From: an uncultured Pirellulaceae bacterium
GTDB taxonomy: Bacteria > Planctomycetota > Planctomycetia > Pirellulales > Pirellulaceae
NCBI GenBank assembly: GCA_934278005.1
Contig: CAKQWG010000007.1
Location: 1-34,797 of the forward strand
DNA length: 34,797 nucleotides
Direction of reading: 5' to 3'
The translations under genes and the position numbers were made by a program. Below the pieces are notes generated by a model. It did no database searches and was not told the origin of the DNA. It worked only from the letters and a program-made list of their open reading frames with translations. Shown here in pieces: positions 1 to 7,803 of this stretch. Position 1 is the stretch's first letter; every line of letters starts with the position of its first letter.

Positions 1-1648
1 CACAGCCACAGCCACAGCCACAGCCACAGCCACAGCCACTGACGATCCAGTTGCAGTTGCAGCGGGAGCAGACAAAGCACAGAATGGTGGTCCGCACACG
101 GATCGAGACCAGCAGCAGTGCTTCTCGGGTTACGGCACAGCTATCAACTCGGGCAAGTACGATGGTACACCTACGGCCGAGTTCAAAGATTTAATGACCC
201 ACGAGCTGGCTGCACAGGGCCTGGGCCAGCAGGCGGTGAACTATAAGCTTCGCGATTGGCTGTTCAGCCGCCAGCGTTTTTGGGGCGAGCCGTTTCCGAT
301 CCTTCACGAACTGGATGCGAGCGGCAAGCCAAGCGGGGCAATTCGAGCTGTGGACGCCAAGGACCTGCCGGTCAATCTGCCGCACCTGGAGGATTACAAG
401 CCACACGGTCGCCCCGAACCGCCGCTTGGCAAGGCGCCTGATGAGTGGCTGTACGTCGAGCTGGATGGAAAACGTTATCGCCGCGAAACCAACACGATGC
501 CCCAGTGGGCTGGATCGTGTTGGTACTACTTGCGGTTTATCGACCCTGACAACGACACCATGTTCTGCGACCCGGTCAAAGAAAAAGCTTGGATGCCCGT
601 CGACCTGTACGTGGGTGGAGCTGAACACGCGGTGCTGCACTTGCTGTATGCGCGGTTCTGGCACAAGGTCTTATTTGACCGCGGCTTTGTATCATCACGC
701 GAGCCGTTCCAGAAATTGGTCAATCAGGGAATGATTCTGGGCGAAGTCGAATACACGGGCTATCAGTCTCACGGACAGTGGGTTAGCACTACCGATTTGC
801 ATAAGGGGGACCAAGGCGAACTGGTTGTCGCAGGCTCCCGTCAGCCGGTTCAGGCGGTGGTTGTGCCCGAAGCGGACGTGGTGAAAAAAGGGGACGCATT
901 CGTACTGGCTGCACAGCCCAGCGTTCGCGTCGATTCGCGGGCGCACAAAATGTCCAAGAGTCGCGGCAATGTAGTCAATCCCGATGAGGTGGTTCGCCAG
1001 TACGGGGCTGATTCTTTGAGGCTCTATGAGATGTTTATGGGACCGCTCGAGGCGACTAAGCCGTGGAGCATGGCGGGGGTGAACGGCGTGCGCAATTTCC
1101 TGGATCGCGTATGGCGGATGATCGTCGACTATCAGGCCGAGGAGAGCGTAGTGCTGGCTAGCGTTCGAGATGTGGCACCCACGCCCGAGCAAAACCAGAT
1201 GTTGCATCGCACTATCGCTGCCGTGACACACGACATCGAGGCCATGAGCTTCAATACGGCTATTGCGCGGATGATGGAGTTCGTCAATTTCTTCACCAAG
1301 TCTGAAGTGCGTCCCAAGTCGGCTATGGCAGATTTTGTTTTACTGCTCGCCCCGTTTGCGCCACACGTGGCTGAAGAGCTGTGGCAACTGCTGGGCAATC
1401 CGCAGTCGTTGGCCTATCAGCCGTGGCCTACGGCCGACGAAGCGGCGATCAAAAGTGCGCAGGTTGAGATTCCCGTGCAGATCAATGGCAAAGTGCGTGG
1501 CCGTATTGTGGTCCCCGCTGAATGTTCCAAAGAAGACCTAGAGAAGCTAGCCATGGATGATCCCCGCACGCAGGAATTGCTGGTTGGCAAGCAGATCATC
1601 AAGACGGTCATCGTTCCCGGCCGGTTGGTCAACTTGGTCGTAAAGTGA
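1..1648 (+). CDS. leuS: Leucyl-tRNA synthetase, 3' part (5' end outside window)
   Basis: Charges tRNA-Leu with leucine in the cytoplasm. The frame is open from base 2, so the gene continues off the left edge. Visible are the end of the CP1 editing domain (GYGTAINSG), the RLRDW-type element ([19 protein letters not shown]), the class I motif [17 protein letters not shown], the anticodon-binding helical domain, and the C-terminal [14 protein letters not shown] region. All of these are typical of bacterial LeuRS. An odd point is that the first codons read as alternating Thr-Ala encoded by six ACAGCC units. A Gln/Asp-rich stretch follows before the family sequence resumes at CFSGYG. This appears to be a low-complexity insertion in or beside the editing domain. 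The stop at 1646-1648 is followed after 7 bp by a tandem repeat. The identification is very secure; the true start cannot be seen. Confidence 0.97.
   Translation, partial: TATATATATATATDDPVAVAAGADKAQNGGPHTDRDQQQCFSGYGTAINSGKYDGTPTAEFKDLMTHELAAQGLGQQAVNYKLRDWLFSRQRFWGEPFPILHELDASGKPSGAIRAVDAKDLPVNLPHLEDYKPHGRPEPPLGKAPDEWLYVELDGKRYRRETNTMPQWAGSCWYYLRFIDPDNDTMFCDPVKEKAWMPVDLYVGGAEHAVLHLLYARFWHKVLFDRGFVSSREPFQKLVNQGMILGEVEYTGYQSHGQWVSTTDLHKGDQGELVVAGSRQPVQAVVVPEADVVKKGDAFVLAAQPSVRVDSRAHKMSKSRGNVVNPDEVVRQYGADSLRLYEMFMGPLEATKPWSMAGVNGVRNFLDRVWRMIVDYQAEESVVLASVRDVAPTPEQNQMLHRTIAAVTHDIEAMSFNTAIARMMEFVNFFTKSEVRPKSAMADFVLLLAPFAPHVAEELWQLLGNPQSLAYQPWPTADEAAIKSAQVEIPVQINGKVRGRIVVPAECSKEDLEKLAMDDPRTQELLVGKQIIKTVIVPGRLVNLVVK
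2..37 (+). repeat. In-frame hexanucleotide repeat (ACAGCC)x6 inside leuS
   Basis: Six perfect tandem copies of ACAGCC lie in the leuS reading frame and encode (Thr-Ala)6. The window begins inside the tract, so its full length is unknown. Because the unit is 6 bp, gain or loss of copies would keep the frame and change only the peptide length. Confidence 0.9.
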
Positions 1649-1655
1649 CCGCTGT

Positions 1656-1715
1656 GCGTTTGCTCCTTGAGCGTTTGCTCCTTGAGCGTTTGAGCGTTTG
1701 CTCCTTGAGCGTTGA
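1656..1715. repeat. 15-bp tandem repeat after leuS
   Basis: The unit GCGTTTGCTCCTTGA occurs at 1656-1670, 1671-1685 and 1694-1708, with partial copies at 1686-1693 and 1709-1715. It starts 7 bp after the leuS stop. No hairpin or coding role is evident. The rest of the spacer up to 1814 shows no gene. Confidence 0.85.
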
Positions 1716-1814
1716 AGCGAAGGCTGCCGGAATCGAGTTTTAAAAATCCCGATAAAGTCCTGATAGAGTCGTGCGGACGACCGCGTTATCCCCAACACCC
1801 ATTGCGACCTGCTT

Positions 1815-2633
1815 ATGTCTGCACGCACCCTAGTGCTGGTGTGCACCTATAACGAGGTGGAGAATTTGCCCGAGCTGTTTGAGCAGCTTGGGCACTACCT
1901 GCCGCGCGCCGATATACTGGTCGTCGATGATAGTTCGCCCGATGGAACGGCCGCCTGGGTACGCGCGCACCCACGCTATCGCACTCACACTGCTGCGAGT
2001 GTGGACTCGGCCATTTATCTCATTCAGCGCAGCGGCAAGCATGGGCTGGGTACGGCTACGCGCGAGGGGCTGCGGTGGTGTTTGGATCGGGCGTACGATT
2101 ACATCATCAATCTCGACGCGGACCTGAGTCACCCGCCAGAGTACGCGCCTGTGCTGCTGGCCGCTTGCCAACCGGCACCTGCCACAGGCTCTACCGCGGA
2201 ACCGAGGGCTACCAGCGGCGGCACAGTTTCGAGCGACATAGCTGCGAGCGGCACACTTGCGTGCGACGTGGCCATTGGCTCGCGATATGTAACCGGTGGC
2301 AGCTCGCCGGGCTTGCCCGGCCATCGCCGCTGGATCAGTCGTCTGCTGAACGTGTACGCAAATAATCTGCTGCGCTTGCCGGTGAAGGATTGCAGTGGTT
2401 CCTACCGCTGCTACCGTGTGGATGCTCTGCGAAGGATCGATTTAAGTCAGCTTAACTGTCCCGGCTATGGCTTTCTGGAAGAGTTGTTGGTTGCATTGCA
2501 TCGCAGTGGCGCTCGCATAGCGGAATACCCCATCGAGTTCCGCGCGCGCTCTGGCGGTCACAGCAAATTGGGCTTGAGCGATGCGTGGGGCGCAATGCGC
2601 GTGATCCACAAGTTAGCCTTTAGCCGACGATAG
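1815..2633 (+). CDS. Family 2 glycosyltransferase, dolichol-phosphate mannose synthase-like
   Basis: A 272-aa GT2 (GT-A fold) enzyme expected to move a sugar from a nucleotide sugar to a polyprenyl phosphate at the membrane face. Visible motifs are TYNEVENLPEL near residue 11, VVDDSSPDGT (36-45), GLGTATREGLRW (77-88), the DxD region INLDADLSHPPEY (98-110), and AIGSRYVTGG followed by the SGSYRCYR acceptor-loop region. It lacks the C-terminal membrane helices seen in some relatives, so it resembles the soluble DPM1 type. An Ala/Ser/Thr-rich insert of about 30 residues (119-149) separates the DxD region from the IGSRY motif, where relatives have only a few residues. The start is the ATG at 1815; no strong ribosome site is visible. 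Its 3' end overlaps proB, on the opposite strand, by 14 bp. Donor and acceptor are unknown. Confidence 0.88.
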   Translation: MSARTLVLVCTYNEVENLPELFEQLGHYLPRADILVVDDSSPDGTAAWVRAHPRYRTHTAASVDSAIYLIQRSGKHGLGTATREGLRWCLDRAYDYIINLDADLSHPPEYAPVLLAACQPAPATGSTAEPRATSGGTVSSDIAASGTLACDVAIGSRYVTGGSSPGLPGHRRWISRLLNVYANNLLRLPVKDCSGSYRCYRVDALRRIDLSQLNCPGYGFLEELLVALHRSGARIAEYPIEFRARSGGHSKLGLSDAWGAMRVIHKLAFSRR

Positions 2634-3759
2634 TCATGTTGTCGCGATGGATGACTTCGTCGTACGGGCAATGTCCCAGCAATTGGGCGATAGCCGGTGA
2701 TCGCAGCCCACGGATTCTATCGAGATCTTGCGAACTGTAGTTGGTCAAGCCACGCGCGATTTCAACTCCTGCCTCGTCGACCACGGACAGCACCTCACCT
2801 TTGGAAAAATTCCCCAGCACGCGTACGATACCAATGGCTAGGAGGCTGGGACCGCAGGAGCGGATGGCGCGTGCCGCACCTGCGTCGACCGACAGGACGC
2901 CGCTGGCCTGAGCCGTAAAACCAATCCATCGCTTGCGCGGAGCCATGCCGCGATCTTTGGGTAGAAACAGGGTGCCCAGCTCTTCGCCGGCCATCAGCCG
3001 CGTGAGCACGTTTTTTACTCGCCCACCAGCGATAATGACTGGCGAACCGCTGTGGGTTACGAACTGAGCCGCTTTGAGTTTACTGGCCATGCCGCCTTTG
3101 CTGATGCCCGTCTTGCGATTGACAGCCAGCTCGAAGATCGACTGGTCGACCTGAGGGACCGTGTGCAGTATGTGAGCCCCGGTTAGGCTCGGGTCACCGC
3201 TGTAGAGGCCCTGCACATCGCTCAGGATAATTAGAGCGGGGCGTGGAAAAAGTCCAGCTACCATAGCGGCTAGGCGGTCGTTATCGCCAAAGGTGGTCTG
3301 CAGTTCCTCAACCGCCACCGTGTCATTTTCATTGATGATGGGAATGACCCCCATCTCCAACAGGGCCATGAGAGTATTGCGGACGTTGAGATAGCGCGTG
3401 CGGTCGTCCAAGTCGTCGGTGGTGAGCAGGATTTGGGCCGCGTGGCGTCCAAGGTCCGCAAAGTAGTTTTCGTAGGACTGGATGAGGTGTGCTTGGCCGA
3501 CGGCCGCGACCGCTTGCAGCCGCGCCAAGTCCGTTGGCCTCTGGGCGAGTTTTAGTCGGCCCATACCCGATGCTACGGCACCGCTGCTGACCAGCACGAC
3601 CTGATGTCCACCGTCGGCGATGGCGGCCAGTTGGGTGGACAGTGCGCGCACTTGCTCGCGATCGAGGCACGCGTCGGGTCCAGACAGCACGCGTGAGCCG
3701 ACTTTAACGACCACTGTTTTCGCTCCGCCAAGGAGCGCTTGCCGACTCGCATGTTCCAT
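2620..3759 (-). CDS. proB: Glutamate 5-kinase with PUA domain
   Basis: Phosphorylates L-glutamate with ATP in the first step of proline synthesis. The 379-aa length fits the long ProB form (about 367 aa in E. coli). The amino-acid-kinase domain shows VVKVGSRVLSG, LVSSGAVASG, the substrate segment IINENDTVAVEEL with FGDNDRLAA, ILSDVQGLYSGDP, and KGGMASKLKAA. A PUA domain occupies roughly residues 285-375. No proA is next to it, so proline genes appear dispersed here. It converges with the glycosyltransferase gene and the last 14 bp of the two genes overlap. It diverges from csrA across a structured spacer of about 300 bp. The start ATG at 3759 has only a weak purine-rich site upstream. Confidence 0.95.
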   Translation of the reverse strand: MEHASRQALLGGAKTVVVKVGSRVLSGPDACLDREQVRALSTQLAAIADGGHQVVLVSSGAVASGMGRLKLAQRPTDLARLQAVAAVGQAHLIQSYENYFADLGRHAAQILLTTDDLDDRTRYLNVRNTLMALLEMGVIPIINENDTVAVEELQTTFGDNDRLAAMVAGLFPRPALIILSDVQGLYSGDPSLTGAHILHTVPQVDQSIFELAVNRKTGISKGGMASKLKAAQFVTHSGSPVIIAGGRVKNVLTRLMAGEELGTLFLPKDRGMAPRKRWIGFTAQASGVLSVDAGAARAIRSCGPSLLAIGIVRVLGNFSKGEVLSVVDEAGVEIARGLTNYSSQDLDRIRGLRSPAIAQLLGHCPYDEVIHRDNMTIVG

Positions 3760-4063
3760 AATAACTTCAGCTTGAACTCAGATGATGTCTTGGCCATGGT
3801 GCATGTTTGCGCCGGCCCGCATTATCGGCTTTCTCCCGGCTTTCGCCAAGTGCGACAGGTAACAAATGCTTGTCGCCAGGCATCGGACCAATTTTCGAGC
3901 TGAAAGTGGTCGATGAATTTCTGCCTGATGATGCAGATTCCGCGATAATCTGCACCGAGTGTGACCTAAGGTGTCACACGCTGGGCAGATAATTAGGGTG
4001 TTGGGACGCGGCAGACCAACAGCTCTATTTCGCCGCCAGCATCTTGCTCAAGGAAGAATTGCC
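3760..4063. promoter_or_regulatory. Divergent proB/csrA spacer with nested inverted repeats
   Basis: This 304-bp spacer holds no convincing gene but is rich in inverted repeats. GCGACA (3852-3857) pairs with TGTCGC (3871-3876). CATCG-ACCA (3881-3890, one bulged G) pairs with TGGTCGATG (3907-3915). GCAGATT (3933-3939) pairs with AATCTGC (3947-3953). GTGTGAC (3959-3965) pairs with GTCACAC (3973-3979). The segment ATCTGC (3948-3953) can alternatively pair with GCAGAT (3985-3990), enclosing the GTGTGAC hairpin in a 43-bp imperfect palindrome. The transcription start is unknown, so these may be RNA leader structures of csrA or DNA operator sites. The csrA ribosome site AAGGA at 4050-4054 matches the ANGGA motif that CsrA proteins bind. 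Confidence 0.6.
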
Positions 4064-4261
4064 ATGTTAGTTTTGAGTCGTAAAGTGGGTGAAAAGCTGG
4101 TGATCGATGGCAATATCACCGTCGAGATCGTACGTATTCAGGGCAATCGCATTACGTTGGGGCTGGTGGCACCGTCGGACGTGAAAATTCTACGCAGTGA
4201 ACTGAGTTCGCCCGCGGTGCCTTCGGCCGATGCCGCAGCATCGATGCGTCAAGCTTCCTAG
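4064..4261 (+). CDS. csrA: CsrA/RsmA carbon-storage regulator
   Basis: A 65-aa RNA-binding homodimer that binds ANGGA sites in mRNA leaders and controls translation and stability. The start is the ATG at 4064, preceded by AAGGAAG with good spacing. A longer upstream reading frame does not look like CsrA. The protein begins MLVLSRKVGEKLVIDG, continues with the beta-strand core (ITVEIVRIQGNRITLGLVAP), and keeps Arg44 (DVKILRSEL) and Leu4, which are the RNA-contact residues in characterised family members. The C-terminal tail is short and Ala/Ser-rich. No flagellar genes or fliW partner are in the window. Its own ribosome site resembles a CsrA site, so autoregulation is possible but is inference. 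Confidence 0.95.
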   Translation: MLVLSRKVGEKLVIDGNITVEIVRIQGNRITLGLVAPSDVKILRSELSSPAVPSADAAASMRQAS

Positions 4262-4494
4262 GGCGTGGGCTGTAGGCTAGCGCATTGCCGCTTCTTCCAC
4301 TTCTGCGGCTGTGTTTGCAAGTTTCAGCTCCGGTGCTGAGCGACGGTTAGGTACGGCGTTCACCCGGCCGTTGGCAAGTCCTAGATTGGCCAGTGGATGG
4401 CGGTGGCGAGTTTGCCCTGTGCGCCCGCGCGCAATGGGGGGACAATGCTGAATGTGTGCATTGTTTCCATCCCGCCGGTTCCGAGGGTTTTGTA

Positions 4495-4830
4495 GTGAGT
4501 GAGCTTCCCAATTGTCCGCAGTGCGATTCAGAATTTGCCTACCAAGATGGACTGTTGCTGATCTGCCCCAGTTGCGCGCATGAATGGAATCCGCAAGAGA
4601 ATCCCCAAGCCGAAGACGATGTGGTGCGTGACGCCCATGGCAAGCCGCTGCAGTCTGGCGACTCGGTAATTGTGATCAAGGATCTTAAGGTCAAGGGGAC
4701 CGCCCAAGTGGTCAAAGGTGGTACGAAAGTCAAAAACATTCGGCTGGTCGAGGGCGATCACGATATCGATTGCAAGATCGACGGTATTGGAGCGATGCAG
4801 CTCAAGTCTGAATTCGTTAAGAAGGTTTAA
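4495..4830 (+). CDS. YjdM/PhnA-type zinc-ribbon protein
   Basis: A 111-aa protein of the alkylphosphonate-utilisation PhnA/YjdM family, the same length as the E. coli member. The N-terminal zinc ribbon has Cys7-x2-Cys10 and Cys24-x2-Cys27, and the conserved C-terminal domain reads [20 protein letters not shown], then [20 protein letters not shown] and [10 protein letters not shown] chose the GTG at 4495 because it gives the family N-terminus ([10 protein letters not shown]) and has GAGGG 8 nt upstream. The ATG at 4393 adds a tail unlike the family. Despite its historical name, a role in phosphonate use is not established. No phosphonate genes are nearby. The 233-bp spacer after csrA contains no clear feature. 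Confidence 0.93.
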   Translation: MSELPNCPQCDSEFAYQDGLLLICPSCAHEWNPQENPQAEDDVVRDAHGKPLQSGDSVIVIKDLKVKGTAQVVKGGTKVKNIRLVEGDHDIDCKIDGIGAMQLKSEFVKKV

Positions 4831-4869
4831 GCGATTCCGGTCCGAAGTTCCAGGAAGATTATCTAGCCC

Positions 4870-4891
4870 AGCCTACAAGGTTGGGTAGGCT
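4870..4891. terminator. Hairpin between yjdM and the opposing hydrolase gene
   Basis: AGCCTAC (4870-4876) pairs with GTAGGCT (4885-4891) around an 8-nt loop, 40 bp after the yjdM stop and 25 bp before the end of the converging gene. There is no strong T-run, so termination is likely by position only. Confidence 0.4.
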
Positions 4892-4892
4892 T

Positions 4893-4922
4893 GCAAAAGG
4901 CTAACGAGCAAAAGGCTAACGA
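4893..4922. repeat. 15-bp tandem duplication
   Basis: GCAAAAGGCTAACGA occurs twice, at 4893-4907 and 4908-4922. The second copy contains the stop codon of the minus-strand hydrolase (4916-4918). The first copy carries the same triplet, so the duplication left the C-terminus intact. Confidence 0.85.
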
Positions 4923-5695
4923 GCTTCTTCTTCGCCGAACTCATAACACTGCGCGCCGACTGCGAACTGACAGCGCGAGAGCTGTAGGGCGGCAACTTCT
5001 TCGACAATTTGGCTGGCAAATTCGGGCTTCATATGCGTTACGTACCAAGCCACGTCACGCTGCAGTTTGCGTGTCTCTGCCAAGAAATGCTGAGGCGTCA
5101 AATGCTGCGAAATATCTGCCAGCCACTGTAGGGTGTTGGGGAAGCTGATCTCCAAAAAAACAGCTCGCAGGCTCTCGACGGCTGACAGAAACTCCCAGAT
5201 CCCATCGCAGGGGCCCGTGTCCGCCACAATGGCTACTGCGTCGCGCTGGTCCTGCACCACATAGCCTAGCGTGGGGATGGTATGTTGCACGTCAAAGGCG
5301 GTTACGCGTTTATCGCCAATTTGAACCGCTTGACCGGCCGCGATGGGACGCAGATCGACAAAGGGAGTCGCGACCTGTGCTATGCGAAAGATGTCCGGCC
5401 AGATCCGATCGTTGAACACGTGCTGTTTCAGATCGGCAATCGTCGAAGAGCTGGCATAGACCGTAATGCAATCCGCTGTCCAGGTGTAGACATTTTCAAG
5501 CAGCAGCGGCAAGGTGGCGATGTGGTCGGTATGCGAGTGGGAGAGGAACACCGTGGATAATTTCTTCTGCTCGGCCAGCGGCAGCAGGGCTAACGCACCT
5601 GCATCGATGGCTAATTGCTCGTCGACCACATACGAAATTAAATTCGATTGGCGACGCGAGGCACGTTCACTCCCATCGACCACGGTCACTCGCAT
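4916..5695 (-). CDS. Metallo-beta-lactamase-fold hydrolase, class II cAMP phosphodiesterase-like
   Basis: A 259-aa protein with the metal-binding motif HSHTDH at residues 53-58, preceded by AIDAGALALLPL. Further family features are an aspartate in VADTGPCDGIWEF and a C-terminal histidine in WYVTHMKPEF. The overall pattern resembles the PDEase_II branch of the metallo-beta-lactamase superfamily, which hydrolyses cyclic nucleotides in yeast and some bacteria. The real substrate here is unproven. The ATG at 5695 has AGGAAA just upstream on the minus strand. It lies 48 bp downstream of nagB on the same strand, so the two are probably cotranscribed. No signal peptide is visible, so it should be cytoplasmic. 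It could instead act on another small phosphodiester. Confidence 0.8.
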   Translation of the reverse strand: MRVTVVDGSERASRRQSNLISYVVDEQLAIDAGALALLPLAEQKKLSTVFLSHSHTDHIATLPLLLENVYTWTADCITVYASSSTIADLKQHVFNDRIWPDIFRIAQVATPFVDLRPIAAGQAVQIGDKRVTAFDVQHTIPTLGYVVQDQRDAVAIVADTGPCDGIWEFLSAVESLRAVFLEISFPNTLQWLADISQHLTPQHFLAETRKLQRDVAWYVTHMKPEFASQIVEEVAALQLSRCQFAVGAQCYEFGEEEAR

Positions 5696-5743
5696 GTGCT
5701 TTCCTTTACTATGTCATTTTCGGCAGCGCTAGCTTCGCGGACG

Positions 5744-6523
5744 TTAGCGTTCTAACGAGCGCTGGATTTTTTCGACTTCTTCAAAATAGTCGGCACGCGA
5801 CAAGCCGCGGGCCGCATCGCGGTCGAGCAGCACGGTTACTTGTGGATGCAATTGCAGTGCCGATGCTGGCAGATTGGCTGTGACCGGACCTTCGACTAAG
5901 GCTTTGATGACGTCGGCTTTGCTGCCGCCTGTGGCCAGCAGTAGGATCTGTCGGGCGTCGAGGATAGAGCCCACGCCCATCGTCATGGAAAGCTTGGGGA
6001 CTTCATCGAGTGAGTCAAAGAAGCGTGCATTGTCGCTGCGAGTCCGCTGAGTGAGAGCTTTGAGGCGCGTGCGGCTAGCAAGCGAGCTGCCTGGTTCATT
6101 GAACGCAATATGGCCATCGCCCCCAATGCCGAGCAGTTGCAAGTCGATGCCACCGGCGGCTGAGATCATCGCTTCGTACTCGTCGCAGGCGGCCAGCAAA
6201 TCGTCTGCGCTGCTGTTTGGAAGATGGCAGCGTTCGCTCACAAAATCTGTCTGATCAAACAGGTGCTCATGCATGAAGTGGCTGTACGACTGCGGATGCT
6301 GGGGAGGCAAGCCAACGTACTCATCCAGATTGAAGCTGGTCACGGCGGCAAAGCTGACTTGCCCTGCACGGTGCCGCGCGACTAGTTCCTGGTAGGTTCC
6401 CAGCGGTGTGCCGCCGGTAGCTAGGCCCAGCACGCAATCGGGCTTCGATGCAATCAATTGGCAGAAGATATCGGCCGCCCGCGAACTGACTTGTTGCGGG
6501 TTTTCCAGAATGACTACGCGCAT
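5744..6523 (-). CDS. nagB: Glucosamine-6-phosphate deaminase
   Basis: Converts glucosamine 6-phosphate to fructose 6-phosphate plus ammonia, the catabolic counterpart of GlmS (encoded at 29.0-31.0 kb). The 259-aa product from the ATG at 6523 (MRVVILEN) matches family length. The upstream in-frame ATG at 6577 would add 18 unrelated residues. Motifs are LATGGTPLGTYQ, the active-site segment SFNLDEYVGL, HPQSYSHFMHEHLF, the catalytic stretch LGIGGDGHIAFNEPGSS with the usual Asp/His/Glu residues, and MTMGVGSIL. It is the first gene of a probable two-gene unit with the phosphodiesterase-like gene and is divergent from mqnA. No nagA or amino-sugar transporter is seen here. Confidence 0.95.
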   Translation of the reverse strand: MRVVILENPQQVSSRAADIFCQLIASKPDCVLGLATGGTPLGTYQELVARHRAGQVSFAAVTSFNLDEYVGLPPQHPQSYSHFMHEHLFDQTDFVSERCHLPNSSADDLLAACDEYEAMISAAGGIDLQLLGIGGDGHIAFNEPGSSLASRTRLKALTQRTRSDNARFFDSLDEVPKLSMTMGVGSILDARQILLLATGGSKADVIKALVEGPVTANLPASALQLHPQVTVLLDRDAARGLSRADYFEEVEKIQRSLER

Positions 6524-6997
6524 GAGTATCCCGTGGTGAGAGACGTGAGAATAAAGGACCGGCTGAGCTGCTGGCAAGCACAGTCACGCGATCGCTCTGT
6601 CGAGTGGACTTACCTGCTGCCGAACCGAATCATTTGACTGCTAGCAATTGTAGACCAAAAAAACAGCGCGTCGCCCCCTGCACTAGTCGTTTGGGCAACC
6701 GCGCCCCGCCTGGACGCAGCTATAATCCTCATGCAGCACGGCAGCCGACACAGACGATGAGTTTTACTGCCACAGCGTTGCCTAAGAGAAATGCCCTAGG
6801 GGCTGATCACGGAGCGATCAGCGACACAGGCTTGGGCGTCTGGCTAACCCAGCCATCGGCGTTATGCAGTAGGGCTAGAGAAAGTTGGATATAGATGCCA
6901 AAATAGCCGCCTGAATCGTTTGTAACTATCAAGTACCTTCGGCATTCGGCGAGCCGCTCTGTGGCTGTTGTGCCACCAGTTCAGTAAAGCCCCCGCG
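6524..6997. promoter_or_regulatory. Divergent nagB/mqnA intergenic region
   Basis: This 474-bp spacer has no convincing gene; its reading frames are Pro/Arg-rich and lack family features. A perfect inverted repeat GCTGATC (6802-6808) / GATCAGC (6816-6822) with a 7-nt spacer lies in the middle. It could be a hairpin or an operator. Promoters for both flanking genes must lie here, but I cannot place them with confidence. Confidence 0.4.
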
Positions 6998-7786
6998 ATG
7001 ACTGTCTCTCTAGGAGCCGTTTCATACCTGAATACCAAGCCGTTGATTTACGGTTTGCAAGGGCGACTGCTCGATTGCCGCTTGCGGCTGGATCTGCCCA
7101 GTCGCTTGGCCGATGATTTGACCGCCGGCGCGCTCGACGTCGCGTTGATCCCATCGGTCGAATTTCTGCGCGGTCAAGAGTTTTCGGTAATCAGCGATGC
7201 GTGCATTGCCTGTCGCGGGCCGGTGCGCAGCGTGCGGGTGCTATTTCGCCAGCCGCCGCATAAAGTGCGCAGTCTAGCCCTGGACGAAGGATCGAGGACC
7301 AGTGCTGCATTGTCCCAAGTTTTACTCGCTCGCCGCTACGGCCTACGGCCTGAGCTTTTGCCATTTAGCATTGACGACGACATCGCGGCGGTGCAGGCCG
7401 ATGCGGTGCTGATGATCGGCGATAGGGCTATGAATCTGGATACGACTGGATATGTAGCGGACTGGGACCTGGGCGAAGAGTGGACGCGCGAAACTGGTCT
7501 GCCGTTTGTGTTTGCTATGTGGGTCGCCGGCCCCGCCGTAGCTCGCCAGCCGCATCTTGCCAACTTACTGTCGAGTGCTCTGCAAGGTGCGCGCGATACT
7601 GGCTTAGCCCATATCGAAGACATCGTAGCTCGCGAAGCGCCACGCTACGGGTTGACCGACGATGATTGCCGGGCCTATTTTTTAGAACAACTGCATTTTA
7701 CGCTCGGCCCAAGTGAACTGTCCGGGTTAGAACGCTTCCGTCACTGGGCAGCCGAACTCGGTCTGCTCCCCGCCGCCTCTCAATAA
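6998..7786 (+). CDS. mqnA: Chorismate dehydratase, futalosine menaquinone pathway
   Basis: Removes water from chorismate to give 3-enolpyruvyl-benzoate, the entry step of the futalosine route to menaquinone. The 262-aa product begins MTVSLGAVSYLNTKPLIYGL, a hallmark MqnA start. It continues with LPSRLADDLTAGALDVALIPSVEFL, SVRVLFRQPPHKVRSLALDEGSRTSAAL, and VLMIGDRAMNL, which form the periplasmic-binding-protein-like fold of the MqnA/MqnD family. I chose the ATG at 6998 over an earlier TTG at 6968 because it gives the family start. mqnC follows after 17 bp, so the two are clearly one transcription unit. Genes for the remaining steps (mqnE, mqnB, mqnD) are not in the window. Confidence 0.93.
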   Translation: MTVSLGAVSYLNTKPLIYGLQGRLLDCRLRLDLPSRLADDLTAGALDVALIPSVEFLRGQEFSVISDACIACRGPVRSVRVLFRQPPHKVRSLALDEGSRTSAALSQVLLARRYGLRPELLPFSIDDDIAAVQADAVLMIGDRAMNLDTTGYVADWDLGEEWTRETGLPFVFAMWVAGPAVARQPHLANLLSSALQGARDTGLAHIEDIVAREAPRYGLTDDDCRAYFLEQLHFTLGPSELSGLERFRHWAAELGLLPAASQ

Positions 7787-7803
7787 GTGAACTTGGCCTT
7801 CCT

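Noticed and set aside
3971..4063. N-terminal extension of CsrA by 31 residues
   Set aside because: The extension is unlike any CsrA; the ATG at 4064 has a strong ribosome site and gives the canonical start.
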